Assembly (NCBI RefSeq): GCF_025751585.1
Contig: NZ_JAOWKX010000011.1
Coordinates: forward strand, 40,941-104,940
DNA from: Fluctibacter corallii
Lineage (GTDB): Bacteria; Pseudomonadota; Gammaproteobacteria; Enterobacterales; Alteromonadaceae
Length of the DNA: 64,000 nt
Direction: 5' to 3'
Shown here: positions 27,437 through 35,593 of the stretch, one piece after another
Numbering within the stretch: position 1 is the first letter of the stretch
Layout of the letters: each line of letters begins with the position of its first letter
Translations under genes and position numbers: made by a program
The notes under the pieces: model-generated
What the model was told of the DNA's origin: nothing
Databases searched by the model: none
Seen by the model: the letters and a program-made list of their open reading frames with translations, nothing else

Positions 27437-28204
27437 TTACTTAAGTTCAAAGTATTTTCTGAACCTAGTTAATGGTTTTTTTGCTTTAGGACGTAATTTT
27501 CTTTCGGCCCTTTGCCTATCACCATTTAGTTTACCATCGGTAAGCTCATTATCACCAAATCCACCTTGCATCTCAATTGCCGCGATTTCCATAAGAGCTG
27601 CAGCAACTTGATTTTTAATTTCTTTCTGACCATTTTTAGAAAGTTTATCGAATCCCTTTTTGACCTTTTGGACTGTGGTAACAGTCTTTATAGTCGCTTT
27701 TACGGCAGCCATGCCAGGGATAGCAATAGAAGCAACTTCCGCCGCTTCAACTCTTTCAGAAGCCTGTTGCTCGAATTCGTTCCTATCTATTTTTTCGTTC
27801 TGAAGATCCTCAACGGATTGCTCTTCCAAGCGAGCCAAAGGGCTGTCTTCTCTGCCATCTGGATCTGTGTATCTATACGGATTGTTGTTGGCGTATGCAT
27901 AACGGTTAAAGCCATGAATCCCATTGTGAGAGCCCATATGCTCTAGAGCATCAACCGGAACATTCGAATAGAAACGACCTATGACTGGATCATAGTATCG
28001 TGCCTGCATATAACTCAACCCTAGGTCGGTGTCGAATTTATGTCCGGTATAGCCGATGTCGTCGGCTTCGCCTTCTATGCTGCTGCCGTAAGGACGGTGA
28101 TTTTGGGTGCCGCCGGGGTTGGGGATGAAGCCGTCTTTGGCGATCAGTTTACTACCCAAGTAAATGTTGTTTACGCCGCCTGCGGGGGTGTCTTGATACA
28201 GCAA
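27437..28204 (-). CDS. Cassette 18 Rhs core-toxin ORF
   Basis: This 255-residue reading has the shared core at residues 1-83, the junction NRYAYANNNPYRYTDPDGRED, and a unique domain of about 140 residues. The unique part has an Ala-rich hydrophobic stretch (VASIAIPGMAAVKATIKTV) and a basic tip (RAERKLRPKAKKPLTRFRKYF). The core is intact except that NDPV has become NVPV, which changes an aspartate conserved in all other copies. There is no ATG start; the frame opens at TTG. The tail RVSGRIESKKL is absent. Membrane immunity suggests a membrane or periplasmic target. Confidence 0.7.
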   Translation of the reverse strand: MLYQDTPAGGVNNIYLGSKLIAKDGFIPNPGGTQNHRPYGSSIEGEADDIGYTGHKFDTDLGLSYMQARYYDPVIGRFYSNVPVDALEHMGSHNGIHGFNRYAYANNNPYRYTDPDGREDSPLARLEEQSVEDLQNEKIDRNEFEQQASERVEAAEVASIAIPGMAAVKATIKTVTTVQKVKKGFDKLSKNGQKEIKNQVAAALMEIAAIEMQGGFGDNELTDGKLNGDRQRAERKLRPKAKKPLTRFRKYFELK

Positions 28205-28275
28205 TACGCCGTCTTGGCTATATACGCTGTAGTGTGTTCCCTTGCTGTCTTGTACTTTTACGCGGCGGTTATGGC
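27955..28275 (-). repeat. Conserved Rhs core copy, cassette 18
   Basis: This ~320-bp copy runs from HNRRV to the NDPV site (here NVPV), without the 14-bp insertion. It is near-identical to the 3' core of the parent gene (55348-55672). Confidence 0.92.
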
Positions 28276-28316
28276 TTGTTAGTGGGAACCTTCAGAGCAG
28301 TCAATGAGAAGGTCGC

Positions 28317-28336
28317 AGCCCCGCTAGTGCGGGGCT
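28317..28336. repeat. Inter-cassette hairpin (17/18)
   Basis: AGCCCCGCTAGTGCGGGGCT, a perfect 8-bp stem with a 4-base loop. It lies between the cassette 17 immunity gene and the core of cassette 18. Confidence 0.8.
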
Positions 28337-28388
28337 ATTGACTCGAAAATCGGCTAACTCTAACTCTTTTTATTCCTCTTCAACTTGA

Positions 28389-28814
28389 TTAGGGATATTC
28401 CAAAAAGTGCCTTTGTCTTTTAACGGCGCAAAGTTTTTTATCACAAAAAATCAAAGTAACATTGTCGAAAAAGAACTTGGAATCAAATAAGACAACCCAC
28501 TTATCAGATAAATCAAACTCTTTTTTATCACCCAATCCGAAATCTGAGTGTATTCGCTTGGGTTCCATTTGATTTTCATCAAACAAATTAACTCGATACT
28601 TATCAGTAGTATCTTTTTTATAGATCCTGCTAAGATTTTGCGACATTTTGCTATAAACTTTGGACTTAGAGTCACCAATCCTGAATCCATAATGCTGCCC
28701 ATGTTGATGGGCTTCATCAATTGATGTGAAATAAACAAACAGGAAAAGTATAACAATTGCCGCAACTGCTATCGATACCAGCAGTTTTACCAGTAAAACG
28801 ATGAATTCTTGCAT
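28389..28814 (-). CDS. Cassette 17 membrane-anchored periplasmic immunity protein
   Basis: This 141-residue protein has one N-terminal membrane helix (about 5-29) and a periplasmic domain. It is clearly related to the immunity protein of the parent gene (54303-54719). Shared blocks are HxYGxxxGDxKxKVY, KWVVLFDS versus RWVFYLNA, and a similar C-terminal RHFLEYP versus RRLIELP. The toxins of these two modules therefore probably act on the same kind of target in the periplasm. Confidence 0.75.
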   Translation of the reverse strand: MQEFIVLLVKLLVSIAVAAIVILFLFVYFTSIDEAHQHGQHYGFRIGDSKSKVYSKMSQNLSRIYKKDTTDKYRVNLFDENQMEPKRIHSDFGLGDKKEFDLSDKWVVLFDSKFFFDNVTLIFCDKKLCAVKRQRHFLEYP

Positions 28815-28883
28815 AACTACCTTTTATTACGTTGACTAGCTTGGATGTGACACCTTCTAAGGCTCTATAGTTCAAGCCCTTTT

Positions 28884-28985
28884 CTAGTTAAATACATCGC
28901 TATTAATTGGCATTGATGCTAAATAGAGAAAAATGATAAAAAATACAAATATCAATAGCAGTCGAAAAAAAAGTTTCTTATTCAT
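28884..28985 (-). CDS. Cassette 17 tiny membrane protein
   Basis: A 33-residue ORF starts at ATG 28985, right after the toxin stop. It is almost one membrane helix (MNKKLFFRLLLIFVFFIIF, then LYLASMPINSDVFN). It lies between the toxin and the main immunity gene in the same direction. The ribosome site is weak. It could be a second small immunity factor. Confidence 0.45.
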   Translation of the reverse strand: MNKKLFFRLLLIFVFFIIFLYLASMPINSDVFN

Positions 28986-28997
28986 ATCAATAATATC

Positions 28998-29849
28998 TTA
29001 ATGGCTTTCTAATTTTTTAGATTCGATTCGACCACTAACTCTATGCACTTGAATCCCTTTTACTAAACCTGAACCTTTATTACTTTCAAACTCTTTCGTC
29101 ATATAGCCACTTACTGAAGTAAGGGAGTTAGCCGTACCATTTGGAGTTACTTTCCCCATAACTGATGTATTACCTTCCATTGCACCAGCTTCATTCAAGA
29201 CGTCAATAACCATATCAGAACAATTATTACCTATCGGGAAATAGGCACCCGGATCATAATCAGCAAGTATGGCATTAACAACACTCTCCATCGTTTGAGA
29301 ATCGCTCCCTTCTAGCGTAAACATTGTGGCATCCCTACCACTATCTAGATAGCTTTGAACAGCAGAATCAAAGTCTCCAGTGCCTACTCCACTAATGTTA
29401 ATCGCAGTAGAATAAGCTTTATTTCCACTACCAAGGAAAGTATGCCCCGCAGCTCCCAGACCAAATCCTGGAGAAACATGCGCAACTCTAACTTCGCGGC
29501 CATCAGGGTCAGTGTATTTATACGGATTGTTGTTGGCGTATGCATAACGGTTAAAGCCATGAATCCCGTTGTGAGTGCCCATATGCTCTAAAACATCAAC
29601 CGGATCATTCGAATAAAAACGCCCGATAACTGGATCATAGTATCGTGCCTGCATATAACTCAACCCTAGGTCGGTGTCGAATTTATGCCCGGTATAGCCG
29701 ATGTCGTCGGCTTCGCCTTCTATGCTGCTACCGTAGGGGCGGTGATTTTGCGTACCGCCGGGGTTGGGGATGAAGCCGTCTTTGGCGATCAGTTTACTAC
29801 CCAAGTAAATGTTGTTTACGCCGCCTGCGGGGGTGTCTTGATACAGCAA
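28998..29849 (-). CDS. Cassette 17 Rhs core-toxin ORF, papain/amidase-like tip with shared tail
   Basis: This 283-residue reading has core 1-83 and the junction NRYAYANNNPYKYTDPDGREV. The toxin domain holds an AGHTFLGSG histidine motif and an IGNNCSDMVIDVLNEAG cysteine motif. This order (His, then Asn-Asn-Cys) is typical of the papain-like/NlpC-P60-related hydrolases used against peptidoglycan or lipids. The protein ends with the shared tail HRVSGRIESKKLESH. The core is intact but has no ATG start (opens at TTG). The immunity protein is anchored in the membrane with a periplasmic domain, which fits an envelope target. Confidence 0.75.
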   Translation of the reverse strand: MLYQDTPAGGVNNIYLGSKLIAKDGFIPNPGGTQNHRPYGSSIEGEADDIGYTGHKFDTDLGLSYMQARYYDPVIGRFYSNDPVDVLEHMGTHNGIHGFNRYAYANNNPYKYTDPDGREVRVAHVSPGFGLGAAGHTFLGSGNKAYSTAINISGVGTGDFDSAVQSYLDSGRDATMFTLEGSDSQTMESVVNAILADYDPGAYFPIGNNCSDMVIDVLNEAGAMEGNTSVMGKVTPNGTANSLTSVSGYMTKEFESNKGSGLVKGIQVHRVSGRIESKKLESH

Positions 29850-29920
29850 TACGCCGTCTTGGCTGTATACGCTGTAATGTGTGCCGTTGCTATCTTTTAC
29901 TTTTACGCGGCAATTATGGC
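29600..29920 (-). repeat. Conserved Rhs core copy, cassette 17
   Basis: Intact ~320-bp core copy without the 14-bp insertion. The spacer beyond it is of the type GTCAGAGGCAATAGTCAGAC. Confidence 0.92.
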
Positions 29921-29961
29921 TTGTTAGTGGAAATTGTCAGAGGCAATAGTCAGACGGTGAC

Positions 29962-29980
29962 AGCCCCGCGAGTGCGGGGC
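29962..29980. repeat. Inter-cassette hairpin (16/17)
   Basis: AGCCCCGCGAGTGCGGGGC, perfect stem, following the cassette 16 immunity gene. Confidence 0.8.
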
Positions 29981-30018
29981 AATGTGGTTGGATTAAATTG
30001 GGGTCAAAAGCATCCAGG

Positions 30019-30252
30019 CTATTTAAATAGTCTATATGCAACCAGATGAAAAATCCCAAATGGAATAACCCAGAACCAAGAAATTCCAAAGTACATACAA
30101 ACAAACATTGCTTTAACGGCAATAACAAACGTAACCCTGATAACATTTTTCTGTTTTTTCGATATTGAATATTGCGCTCGTTTAAAATTTGCTAACCGAT
30201 CAAATATCATTTTTTGTATATTCCTCACCCAATTTTGGCCATTAATTTTCAT
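30019..30252 (-). CDS. Cassette 16 small membrane immunity protein
   Basis: From ATG 30252 this is a protein of about 77 residues with a basic N-terminal half and two hydrophobic helices at the end (VIAVKAMFVCMYFGISWFW and VIPFGIFHLVAYRLF). A TTG 27 bases further upstream and an ATG at 30210 are alternative starts. The position right after the toxin and the membrane location fit an immunity protein against a membrane-active toxin. Confidence 0.55.
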   Translation of the reverse strand: MKINGQNWVRNIQKMIFDRLANFKRAQYSISKKQKNVIRVTFVIAVKAMFVCMYFGISWFWVIPFGIFHLVAYRLFK

Positions 30253-30344
30253 GGATTGATAGCTACTACTGCAAAACAATATAATTTAGTGAGATGACCA
30301 ACTTACCTCTTTGCAGCAACGACATCAAAAAATAAATAATCGAC

Positions 30345-31013
30345 TTACTCTTCAGCTAACTTTTTTGAATCTAGCCTTCCAAAGACACGATATATACCTG
30401 TAACTTCTCTACTAACTGAAAAACTAGCAGGTAAAGGGCTAACACCGAGTTCAAAGCCACCTGCTCCTTTACAACTAGGAATGCCTGTACCCTGCGCAGT
30501 ATCGAAAAAGGAGCCTGATATAGAACCTGGTCCTTGGCCGATTTCAAGCTGAGTAGATGTTCCGCCAAAATCGCTCGCAGAACCGAAAGTGTATTCGAAC
30601 GCTACACCTAACGATATATCGAATCCTGCTGACCCTCTGTAACTGCCAATCAAACCTACTCCTTCGACATTAAGAAATGAATCGAGGATTGCAGTACCTG
30701 GGCTAAAAGGACTTTCAGCCACTGCATTAAATACATCACTAAAAGATGGAATACGAGGTTCAAACTGAACTACGACTCCACCCGATAGTCCCCCGCCCGT
30801 GGGCACCAAAGCGTTGAATATAGGAGCACCAACCAAATCCAAGTCAACTTGTATCGCGACTGCGTCTTTTCCATCAGGATCAATATATTTATATGGATTA
30901 TTATTAGCATACGTGTAGCGATTGAAGTTATGAACACTATCGAACCCAACCGGATCATTCGAATAAAAACGCCCGATAACGGGATCATAGTATCGTGCCT
31001 GCATATAACTCAA
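30345..31013 (-). CDS. Cassette 16 Rhs toxin ORF, glycine/beta-rich, with shared tail
   Basis: The core of this cassette carries the 14-bp insertion, so the open frame begins only at TTG 31013 (SYMQARYYDPV) and has 222 residues. After NNNPYKYIDPDGKDA the toxin part is rich in Gly, Ser and aromatic residues in alternating patterns, suggesting amphipathic beta strands and possibly a pore or membrane toxin. It ends with the shared tail YRVFGRLDSKKLAEE. No catalytic motif is seen. The neighbouring small membrane protein fits a membrane target. Confidence 0.65.
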   Translation of the reverse strand: MSYMQARYYDPVIGRFYSNDPVGFDSVHNFNRYTYANNNPYKYIDPDGKDAVAIQVDLDLVGAPIFNALVPTGGGLSGGVVVQFEPRIPSFSDVFNAVAESPFSPGTAILDSFLNVEGVGLIGSYRGSAGFDISLGVAFEYTFGSASDFGGTSTQLEIGQGPGSISGSFFDTAQGTGIPSCKGAGGFELGVSPLPASFSVSREVTGIYRVFGRLDSKKLAEE

Positions 31014-31284
31014 CCCTAGGTCGGTGTCGAATTTATGTCCGGTATAACCGATGTCGTCGGCTTCGCCTTCTATGTTGCTGCCGTAAGGACGGTGATTTTG
31101 GGTGCCGCCGGGGTTGGGGATGAAGCCGTCTTTGGCGATCAGTGGAATTCCCAGACTTTGCTACCCAAGTAAATGTTGTTTACGCCGCCTGCGGAGGTGT
31201 CTTGATACAGCAATACGCCGTCTTGGCTGTATACGCTGTAATGTGTTCCCTTGCTGTCTTTTACTTTCAAGCGGCAATTATGGC
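30950..31284 (-). repeat. Core copy with 14-bp insertion, cassette 16
   Basis: The copy has GTCTGGGAATTCCA inserted between AGCAAA and CTGATC, which changes the reading to SKVWEFH followed by TGA. Otherwise it matches the other copies. Confidence 0.9.
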
Positions 31285-31325
31285 TTGTTAGTGAAAATCG
31301 TCAGAGGCAATAGTCAGACGGAGAC

Positions 31326-31345
31326 AGCCCCGCGAGAGCGAGGCT
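31326..31345. repeat. Inter-cassette hairpin (15/16)
   Basis: AGCCCCGCGAGAGCGAGGCT, an imperfect form of the repeated hairpin. Confidence 0.65.
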
Positions 31346-31387
31346 TTGGATGCAAATATTAACCTGAATCAACACTATTTTTCGGAA

Positions 31388-32080
31388 TTAGTCTTCATCC
31401 TCAGAAAAGTAAATTTCATGGTGAAATCTAATATCCTCTGAGTTTGATATGTTCACAATCTGAGATAACTCTTCGCTATTTCCGTAAAGCTTGTAAGTAC
31501 TAACATACGAAAATACTTTTACATTTTCGTTGCTAGCTCTCATTTGTTTTTTTAGATACTCAAAATCACATTGTACATTTAAGCTATTTACAAGTAAGTT
31601 CATATTTTCAGCTAAATCTTTATAGTTGCTTAAACCAACAATGTATTTATGAATAGCTAGTAACTTTTCCGTTGAAAGACGACATAAAACCGAAATAACC
31701 CTCAACCTAATTCTCTCAGACGGATCTTTAAGATGCTTGATTAATGATACAATCTGCTCCTCATTTGGATCACAATTAAAGAAACAATCACAAACCTCAT
31801 CTCTTACTTCTTCCCATGGTGATTCTAATAGGTCAAATATATATGGGGAAAATATAGGCTTGGCACCATCTCCTTCTTGTGTGGCTATAAAAGTTGCTAC
31901 CACTTGACAATTTTTATCATTTTCTAACAGTAATGGAATTAAATCTCGAACGTCTTCCATTTTATTATGTAGAGAACATATAGCGTCATGCCTTTCTTCT
32001 AAATCCTCTACAAATTCATTATTGAGAAACATTTCTCTCAATTCGATAAAAGAAAGTCTTTTTATTTTCTCTTTATCCAT
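31388..32080 (-). CDS. Cassette 15 HEAT-repeat-like immunity protein
   Basis: This 230-residue acidic protein has no signal peptide. It is made of helical repeats, for instance SPWEEVRDEVCDCFFNCDPN and LKDPSERIRLRVISVLCRLS, the signature of HEAT-like repeats. Such all-helical scaffolds are used as cytosolic immunity proteins. It begins 4 bases after the cassette 15 toxin stop. A second HEAT-like immunity protein occurs in cassette 5 with a different toxin. Confidence 0.7.
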   Translation of the reverse strand: MDKEKIKRLSFIELREMFLNNEFVEDLEERHDAICSLHNKMEDVRDLIPLLLENDKNCQVVATFIATQEGDGAKPIFSPYIFDLLESPWEEVRDEVCDCFFNCDPNEEQIVSLIKHLKDPSERIRLRVISVLCRLSTEKLLAIHKYIVGLSNYKDLAENMNLLVNSLNVQCDFEYLKKQMRASNENVKVFSYVSTYKLYGNSEELSQIVNISNSEDIRFHHEIYFSEDED

Positions 32081-32084
32081 TTTT

Positions 32085-33111
32085 TTAATCTATTTCCTTA
32101 AGCTTTCGCTCATTTCTCTGTAAACCTTCATCTTCCATTTTGATTCTTTTCTGGTGTTCAACTCCACTTTTATCATTCTTATTTCTTGTTCTTTTACGAT
32201 CGGCTCGCCTAGTTTTCAAACTAGTTTTCAAACTAGTTTTAAGATTGCATCGCGCACACTCCATTGCTTCTTTATCACCACTATTAGCAATGCTATTAAT
32301 CGTATCCTTCACATCGTCAAATTTTCCTTTTGTACTCTCACCCATACCACCAGATTTCATATCTAGGTTACACTTGGTCACATAATAAGTATGGAAATCC
32401 GCAACGGTGAAATTATATGTAAGAGCCTGACGTTTTTCGTCAACTACACTAATAACTTTCATAGGGCCGTTACCGTCAGTCTCTATGTAGTCACCATCAT
32501 TAAGCTCAATGGTTGTTTTCCATCCAGAGTCTACGACGCAAAACGGATGATCATCTGTAGCTTCAATTTTTTGAATGAAACCATCTTTTCCTTGGAGTTT
32601 AATTTCATAGATACCGCGATCAGGTTCGTTAAATATTTTAACTACAGGCTTCCAATCCTGCTCACCAGTTTCAACGTCTTTTGCCCATAACTTTTCACCA
32701 AGCTTAACGTCTTCTATGTTTTTATAGCCGTCTTCAGTTAGAACTTGAGTTCCCGCTACGAGACAACACGATCTTTTGCCAGCTTTACCAGCTCTCGCTG
32801 CCAGCCCCAAGCCTGTAGCCCCCGGTATTAATGCTCCAGCAACATTAGCCCAAAGAAGCTGAATTAGTCTCGTTAACACCATTAACTGCCATGTCGCCCA
32901 AATCATATGCAATTAGAGCAACATCAATGATAGTGTCTAAGAACTCCCCATTAGGATCAGTATACTTATAAGGATTGTTATTAACGTATAAGTAGCGGTT
33001 AAAGCCATGAATCCCATTGTGAGAGCCCATATGCTCTAGAGCATCAACCGGATCATTCGAATAGAAACGACCTATGACTGGATCATAGTATCGTGCCTGC
33101 ATATAACTCAA
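32085..33111 (-). pseudogene. Cassette 15 Rhs-Hint toxin, frameshifted
   Basis: The frame from 33111 (SYMQARYYDP) runs to NETNSASLG and then stops. The protein continues in another frame (from about 32890) with ANVAGALIPGATGLGLAARAGKAG, a Hint domain (SCCLVAGTQVLTEDG) and HPFCVVDSGW. Comparison with cassette 6, which is intact there, places a 2-base loss at about 32860-32880. The end of the Hint domain is also altered (VTKCNLDMKSGG instead of VTKKNVLVHNCG), so its terminal His-Asn is gone. The tip keeps CARCNLKTSLK with a small in-frame tandem duplication. The core also has the 14-bp insertion. The toxin is almost certainly inactive. Confidence 0.8.
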
Positions 33112-33382
33112 CCCTAGGTCGGTATCGAATTTATGTCCGGTATAGCCTATGTCGTCGACTTCGCCTTCTATACTGCTGCCGTAAGGGCGGTGATTTTGGG
33201 TGCCGCCGGGGTTGGGGATGAAGCCGTCTTTGGCGATCAGTGGAATTCTCAGGCTTTGTTATCCAAGTAAATGTTGTTTACGCCGCCTGCGGGGGTGTAT
33301 TGATACAGCAATACGCCGTCTTGGCTATATACGCTGTAGTGTGTGCCCTCGCTGTCTTGTACTTTTAACCGGCAGTTGTGGC
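33048..33382 (-). repeat. Core copy with 14-bp insertion (variant), cassette 15
   Basis: Same insertion point, but with the variant reading TGGAATTCTCAGGCTTTGTT also found in cassette 2. This shows that two alleles of the insertion are present in the array. Confidence 0.88.
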
Positions 33383-33424
33383 TTGTTAGTGAAAATTGTC
33401 AGAGGGCAATAGTCAGACGGTGGC

Positions 33425-33443
33425 AGCCCCGCTAGTGCGGGGC
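33425..33443. repeat. Inter-cassette hairpin (14/15)
   Basis: AGCCCCGCTAGTGCGGGGC, perfect stem, after the cassette 14 immunity genes. Confidence 0.8.
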
Positions 33444-33454
33444 TTGGATACAAA

Positions 33455-33847
33455 TTAGAGAGGAATACTATACTGAATTGATATACCGCAGTCTTCGCCA
33501 TAATCGAGTGATAAAAAAATGTGCTTTGCCGTTTTTTTATCAATGTTAAACCAAGCTATCGCTTTATCCTCTTCAACTGTAAACCTCAACGGAATAGAAA
33601 AACCATTGTCGCCATAGTCATTTATCTCTTTGTGCAAAATAACACCTGTTATTCCATTACCTCGAATTTCGTGAGGTGCATTTAAAACAATCGTTAGCAA
33701 AGAGTTATTTTTAGTTACCTCTATATGAACAAGGCTTTTATATACTTTACTTTGTTCAATTATAGATTTTTCACTAATTACACAACTCGTTGCATTGCAG
33801 CCAAAACTAACTAAGCTAAAAAAAATTAACAGAATAAGCTTAATCAT
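33455..33847 (-). CDS. Cassette 14 exported immunity protein (lipoprotein-like)
   Basis: This 130-residue protein has a signal peptide with a lipobox-like end (FFSLVSFGC, cysteine at about residue 17) and a beta-rich mature part. An envelope location matches a toxin that attacks peptidoglycan. It is the second gene after the toxin, behind a three-helix membrane protein. Either or both may provide immunity. Confidence 0.65.
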   Translation of the reverse strand: MIKLILLIFFSLVSFGCNATSCVISEKSIIEQSKVYKSLVHIEVTKNNSLLTIVLNAPHEIRGNGITGVILHKEINDYGDNGFSIPLRFTVEEDKAIAWFNIDKKTAKHIFLSLDYGEDCGISIQYSIPL

Positions 33848-33887
33848 GGAAACACCTTACTCATTATGTGATCAGGATTAGTAACAG

Positions 33888-34181
33888 TTAGTTAATTATT
33901 CCTATCATTCCAAAAATTAGTAAAAATAACCAGGCCAAGAGAAGTGTAAAATTTAAGCCAAAAATTACACTCTTTGAATTTGATTTAAGAAAGTAACTTA
34001 CTAACGAAGTAGCCACGAGCAAAGAAATAGCGCTTACAACAGTGCTAGTTTGTAAAAGCAAAAGCTGGTCGTGCCTCCAATTCTTCGATACCATTACAGA
34101 CATATCAAAAGCTATTAACGAAAAATACCCGATAGAGCAGAGCGTTGCTAAAGACGTGATAGTTAGAGCAAATTTTTGCAT
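33888..34181 (-). CDS. Cassette 14 small polytopic membrane protein
   Basis: This 97-residue protein has three hydrophobic helices (about 5-28, 44-65 and 72-95). It starts five bases after the toxin stop, so it is translationally linked. It is probably an immunity or accessory protein for the L,D-transpeptidase-like toxin. No family is recognised. Confidence 0.6.
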   Translation of the reverse strand: MQKFALTITSLATLCSIGYFSLIAFDMSVMVSKNWRHDQLLLLQTSTVVSAISLLVATSLVSYFLKSNSKSVIFGLNFTLLLAWLFLLIFGMIGIIN

Positions 34182-34185
34182 AGCG

Positions 34186-34818
34186 CTACCGATCCTGTTC
34201 TTTAAGCTTTTGAGATTCTATTCGTCCACTCACTTTTACGACTTTCAACTGGCCAAATCTTGTAGACGATTCCGTCGAACTAGCAAACGGATTCCTAGAT
34301 TTACTATTTACCGTCACTTCGCTAGTTGATGTCTGACTCAGCATATCATTAACTTGAGACCAATCTTCATCACCTTTAGCGGCTATACACCCGATGGTTA
34401 GGCCCGGTTCATGAAGCCTAAACAAGTCTCTGCCTGTTGCATCATGAGTATCATTACCATAGACCACATCCAGAGGCTCTAGCCGGAAAAAGTTCTCTCT
34501 TGGAGTGCACAAAATGTCGTATACGCCTACTTCGATAGGCGCTCCAAAAGGCTTGCCTCCAGACTCAGCACTTACTCTTATTCTTTGTCCTGTATTTCTA
34601 TCTCTCATAATAAGAACACCAGTATCAATATTGTATACGGCCCTAACTTCTTCTCCATCAGGGTCAACATATTTGTACCGGTTGTTATTAGCATATGCAT
34701 AGCGATTGAATCCATGAGCCCCGCCCGGACCTCCTAAGTGTTCAATTGAACCAACCGGATCATTCGAATAGAAACGACCTATGACTGGATCATAGTATCG
34801 TGCCTGCATATAACTCAA
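34186..34818 (-). CDS. Cassette 14 Rhs toxin ORF, L,D-transpeptidase-like, with shared tail
   Basis: The open frame starts at TTG 34818 because the core has the 14-bp insertion. After NNNRYKYVDPDGEEV the toxin has GAPIEVGVYDIL and FRLHEPGLTIGCIAAKGDEDW. The H...G.T.GCI signature is that of L,D-transpeptidase-like/Tlde1 (DUF2778-like) effectors, which cleave or exchange D-amino acids on peptidoglycan. His and Cys are both kept, so it should be active. It ends with the tail VKVSGRIESQKLKEQDR. Immunity candidates are a membrane protein and an exported protein, as expected for a periplasmic target. Confidence 0.72.
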   Translation of the reverse strand: MSYMQARYYDPVIGRFYSNDPVGSIEHLGGPGGAHGFNRYAYANNNRYKYVDPDGEEVRAVYNIDTGVLIMRDRNTGQRIRVSAESGGKPFGAPIEVGVYDILCTPRENFFRLEPLDVVYGNDTHDATGRDLFRLHEPGLTIGCIAAKGDEDWSQVNDMLSQTSTSEVTVNSKSRNPFASSTESSTRFGQLKVVKVSGRIESQKLKEQDR

Positions 34819-35088
34819 CCCTAGGTCGGTGTCGAATTTATGTCCGGTATAGCCGATGTCGTCGGCTTCGCCTTCTATGCTGCTGCCGTAAGGACGGTGA
34901 TTTTGGGTGCCGCCGGGGTTGGGGATGAAGCCGTCTTTGGCGATCAGTGGAATTCCCAGACTTTGCTACCCAATTAAATGTTGTTTACGCCGCCTGCGGG
35001 GGTGTCTTGATACAGCAATACGCCGTCTTGGCTGTATACGCTGTAATGTGTGCCTTCGCTGTCTTGTACTTTTACGCGGCGGTTATGG
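34755..35088 (-). repeat. Core copy with 14-bp insertion, cassette 14
   Basis: ~334-bp copy with the common insertion form; it also reads CCCAATTAAATG where most copies read CCCAAGTAAATG, like cassette 10. Confidence 0.9.
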
Positions 35089-35130
35089 TTTGTTAGTGAA
35101 AATTGTCAGAGGCAGTAGTCAGACGGTGAC

Positions 35131-35150
35131 AACCCCGCGAGTGCGGGGCT
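35131..35150. repeat. Inter-cassette hairpin (13/14)
   Basis: AACCCCGCGAGTGCGGGGCT, stem intact except for the outermost base pair. Confidence 0.78.
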
Positions 35151-35173
35151 TTGGATTCAATTACTGAGTTGAT

Positions 35174-35593
35174 TCACTCTATGTCAATTACTGCTCGAAT
35201 TTTTAAGGACGAACATTCAACTAAAAGCTGTAGAGTGAACCCCATATCAAAGATACCATCAGAAAAGTGCAGCTGTATCGAATCAGAATAACCTCGATTG
35301 TTCGTAAGTAACCACCCCCAACTCAAAGGCTTTCCAATAGCACTTTTCCATACATTTGATCTACTAACGTCCTGTTTTGACAAGTCGTTTAACTCTTCTA
35401 AAGTTCCAATTATTAAGCTAATAGAATCATCTTCCATAGCAAGCAACGAGATTACATTGCCTGCAAAGGTTAACTCAAAAGCACCATTGTCATCGCCTAA
35501 CTCTTTGTCGTAGAGCCTTACAACTTTACTTAAAGGCGCACCGCTATCCACTAACTTATCAATAATCTCCATCATATCCTTATTTCCCTCCAT
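35174..35593 (-). CDS. Cassette 13 putative immunity protein
   Basis: This 139-residue protein overlaps the toxin stop by 14 bases. It has no signal peptide or helix, so it is cytosolic. Its pattern (VVRLYDKELGDDNGAFELTF, then LEELNDLSKQDVS, then GWLLTNNRGYSDSIQLHF) resembles a small immunity family found in polymorphic toxin loci, possibly DUF6334-like. The match is from memory and unverified. Confidence 0.65.
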   Translation of the reverse strand: MEGNKDMMEIIDKLVDSGAPLSKVVRLYDKELGDDNGAFELTFAGNVISLLAMEDDSISLIIGTLEELNDLSKQDVSRSNVWKSAIGKPLSWGWLLTNNRGYSDSIQLHFSDGIFDMGFTLQLLVECSSLKIRAVIDIE

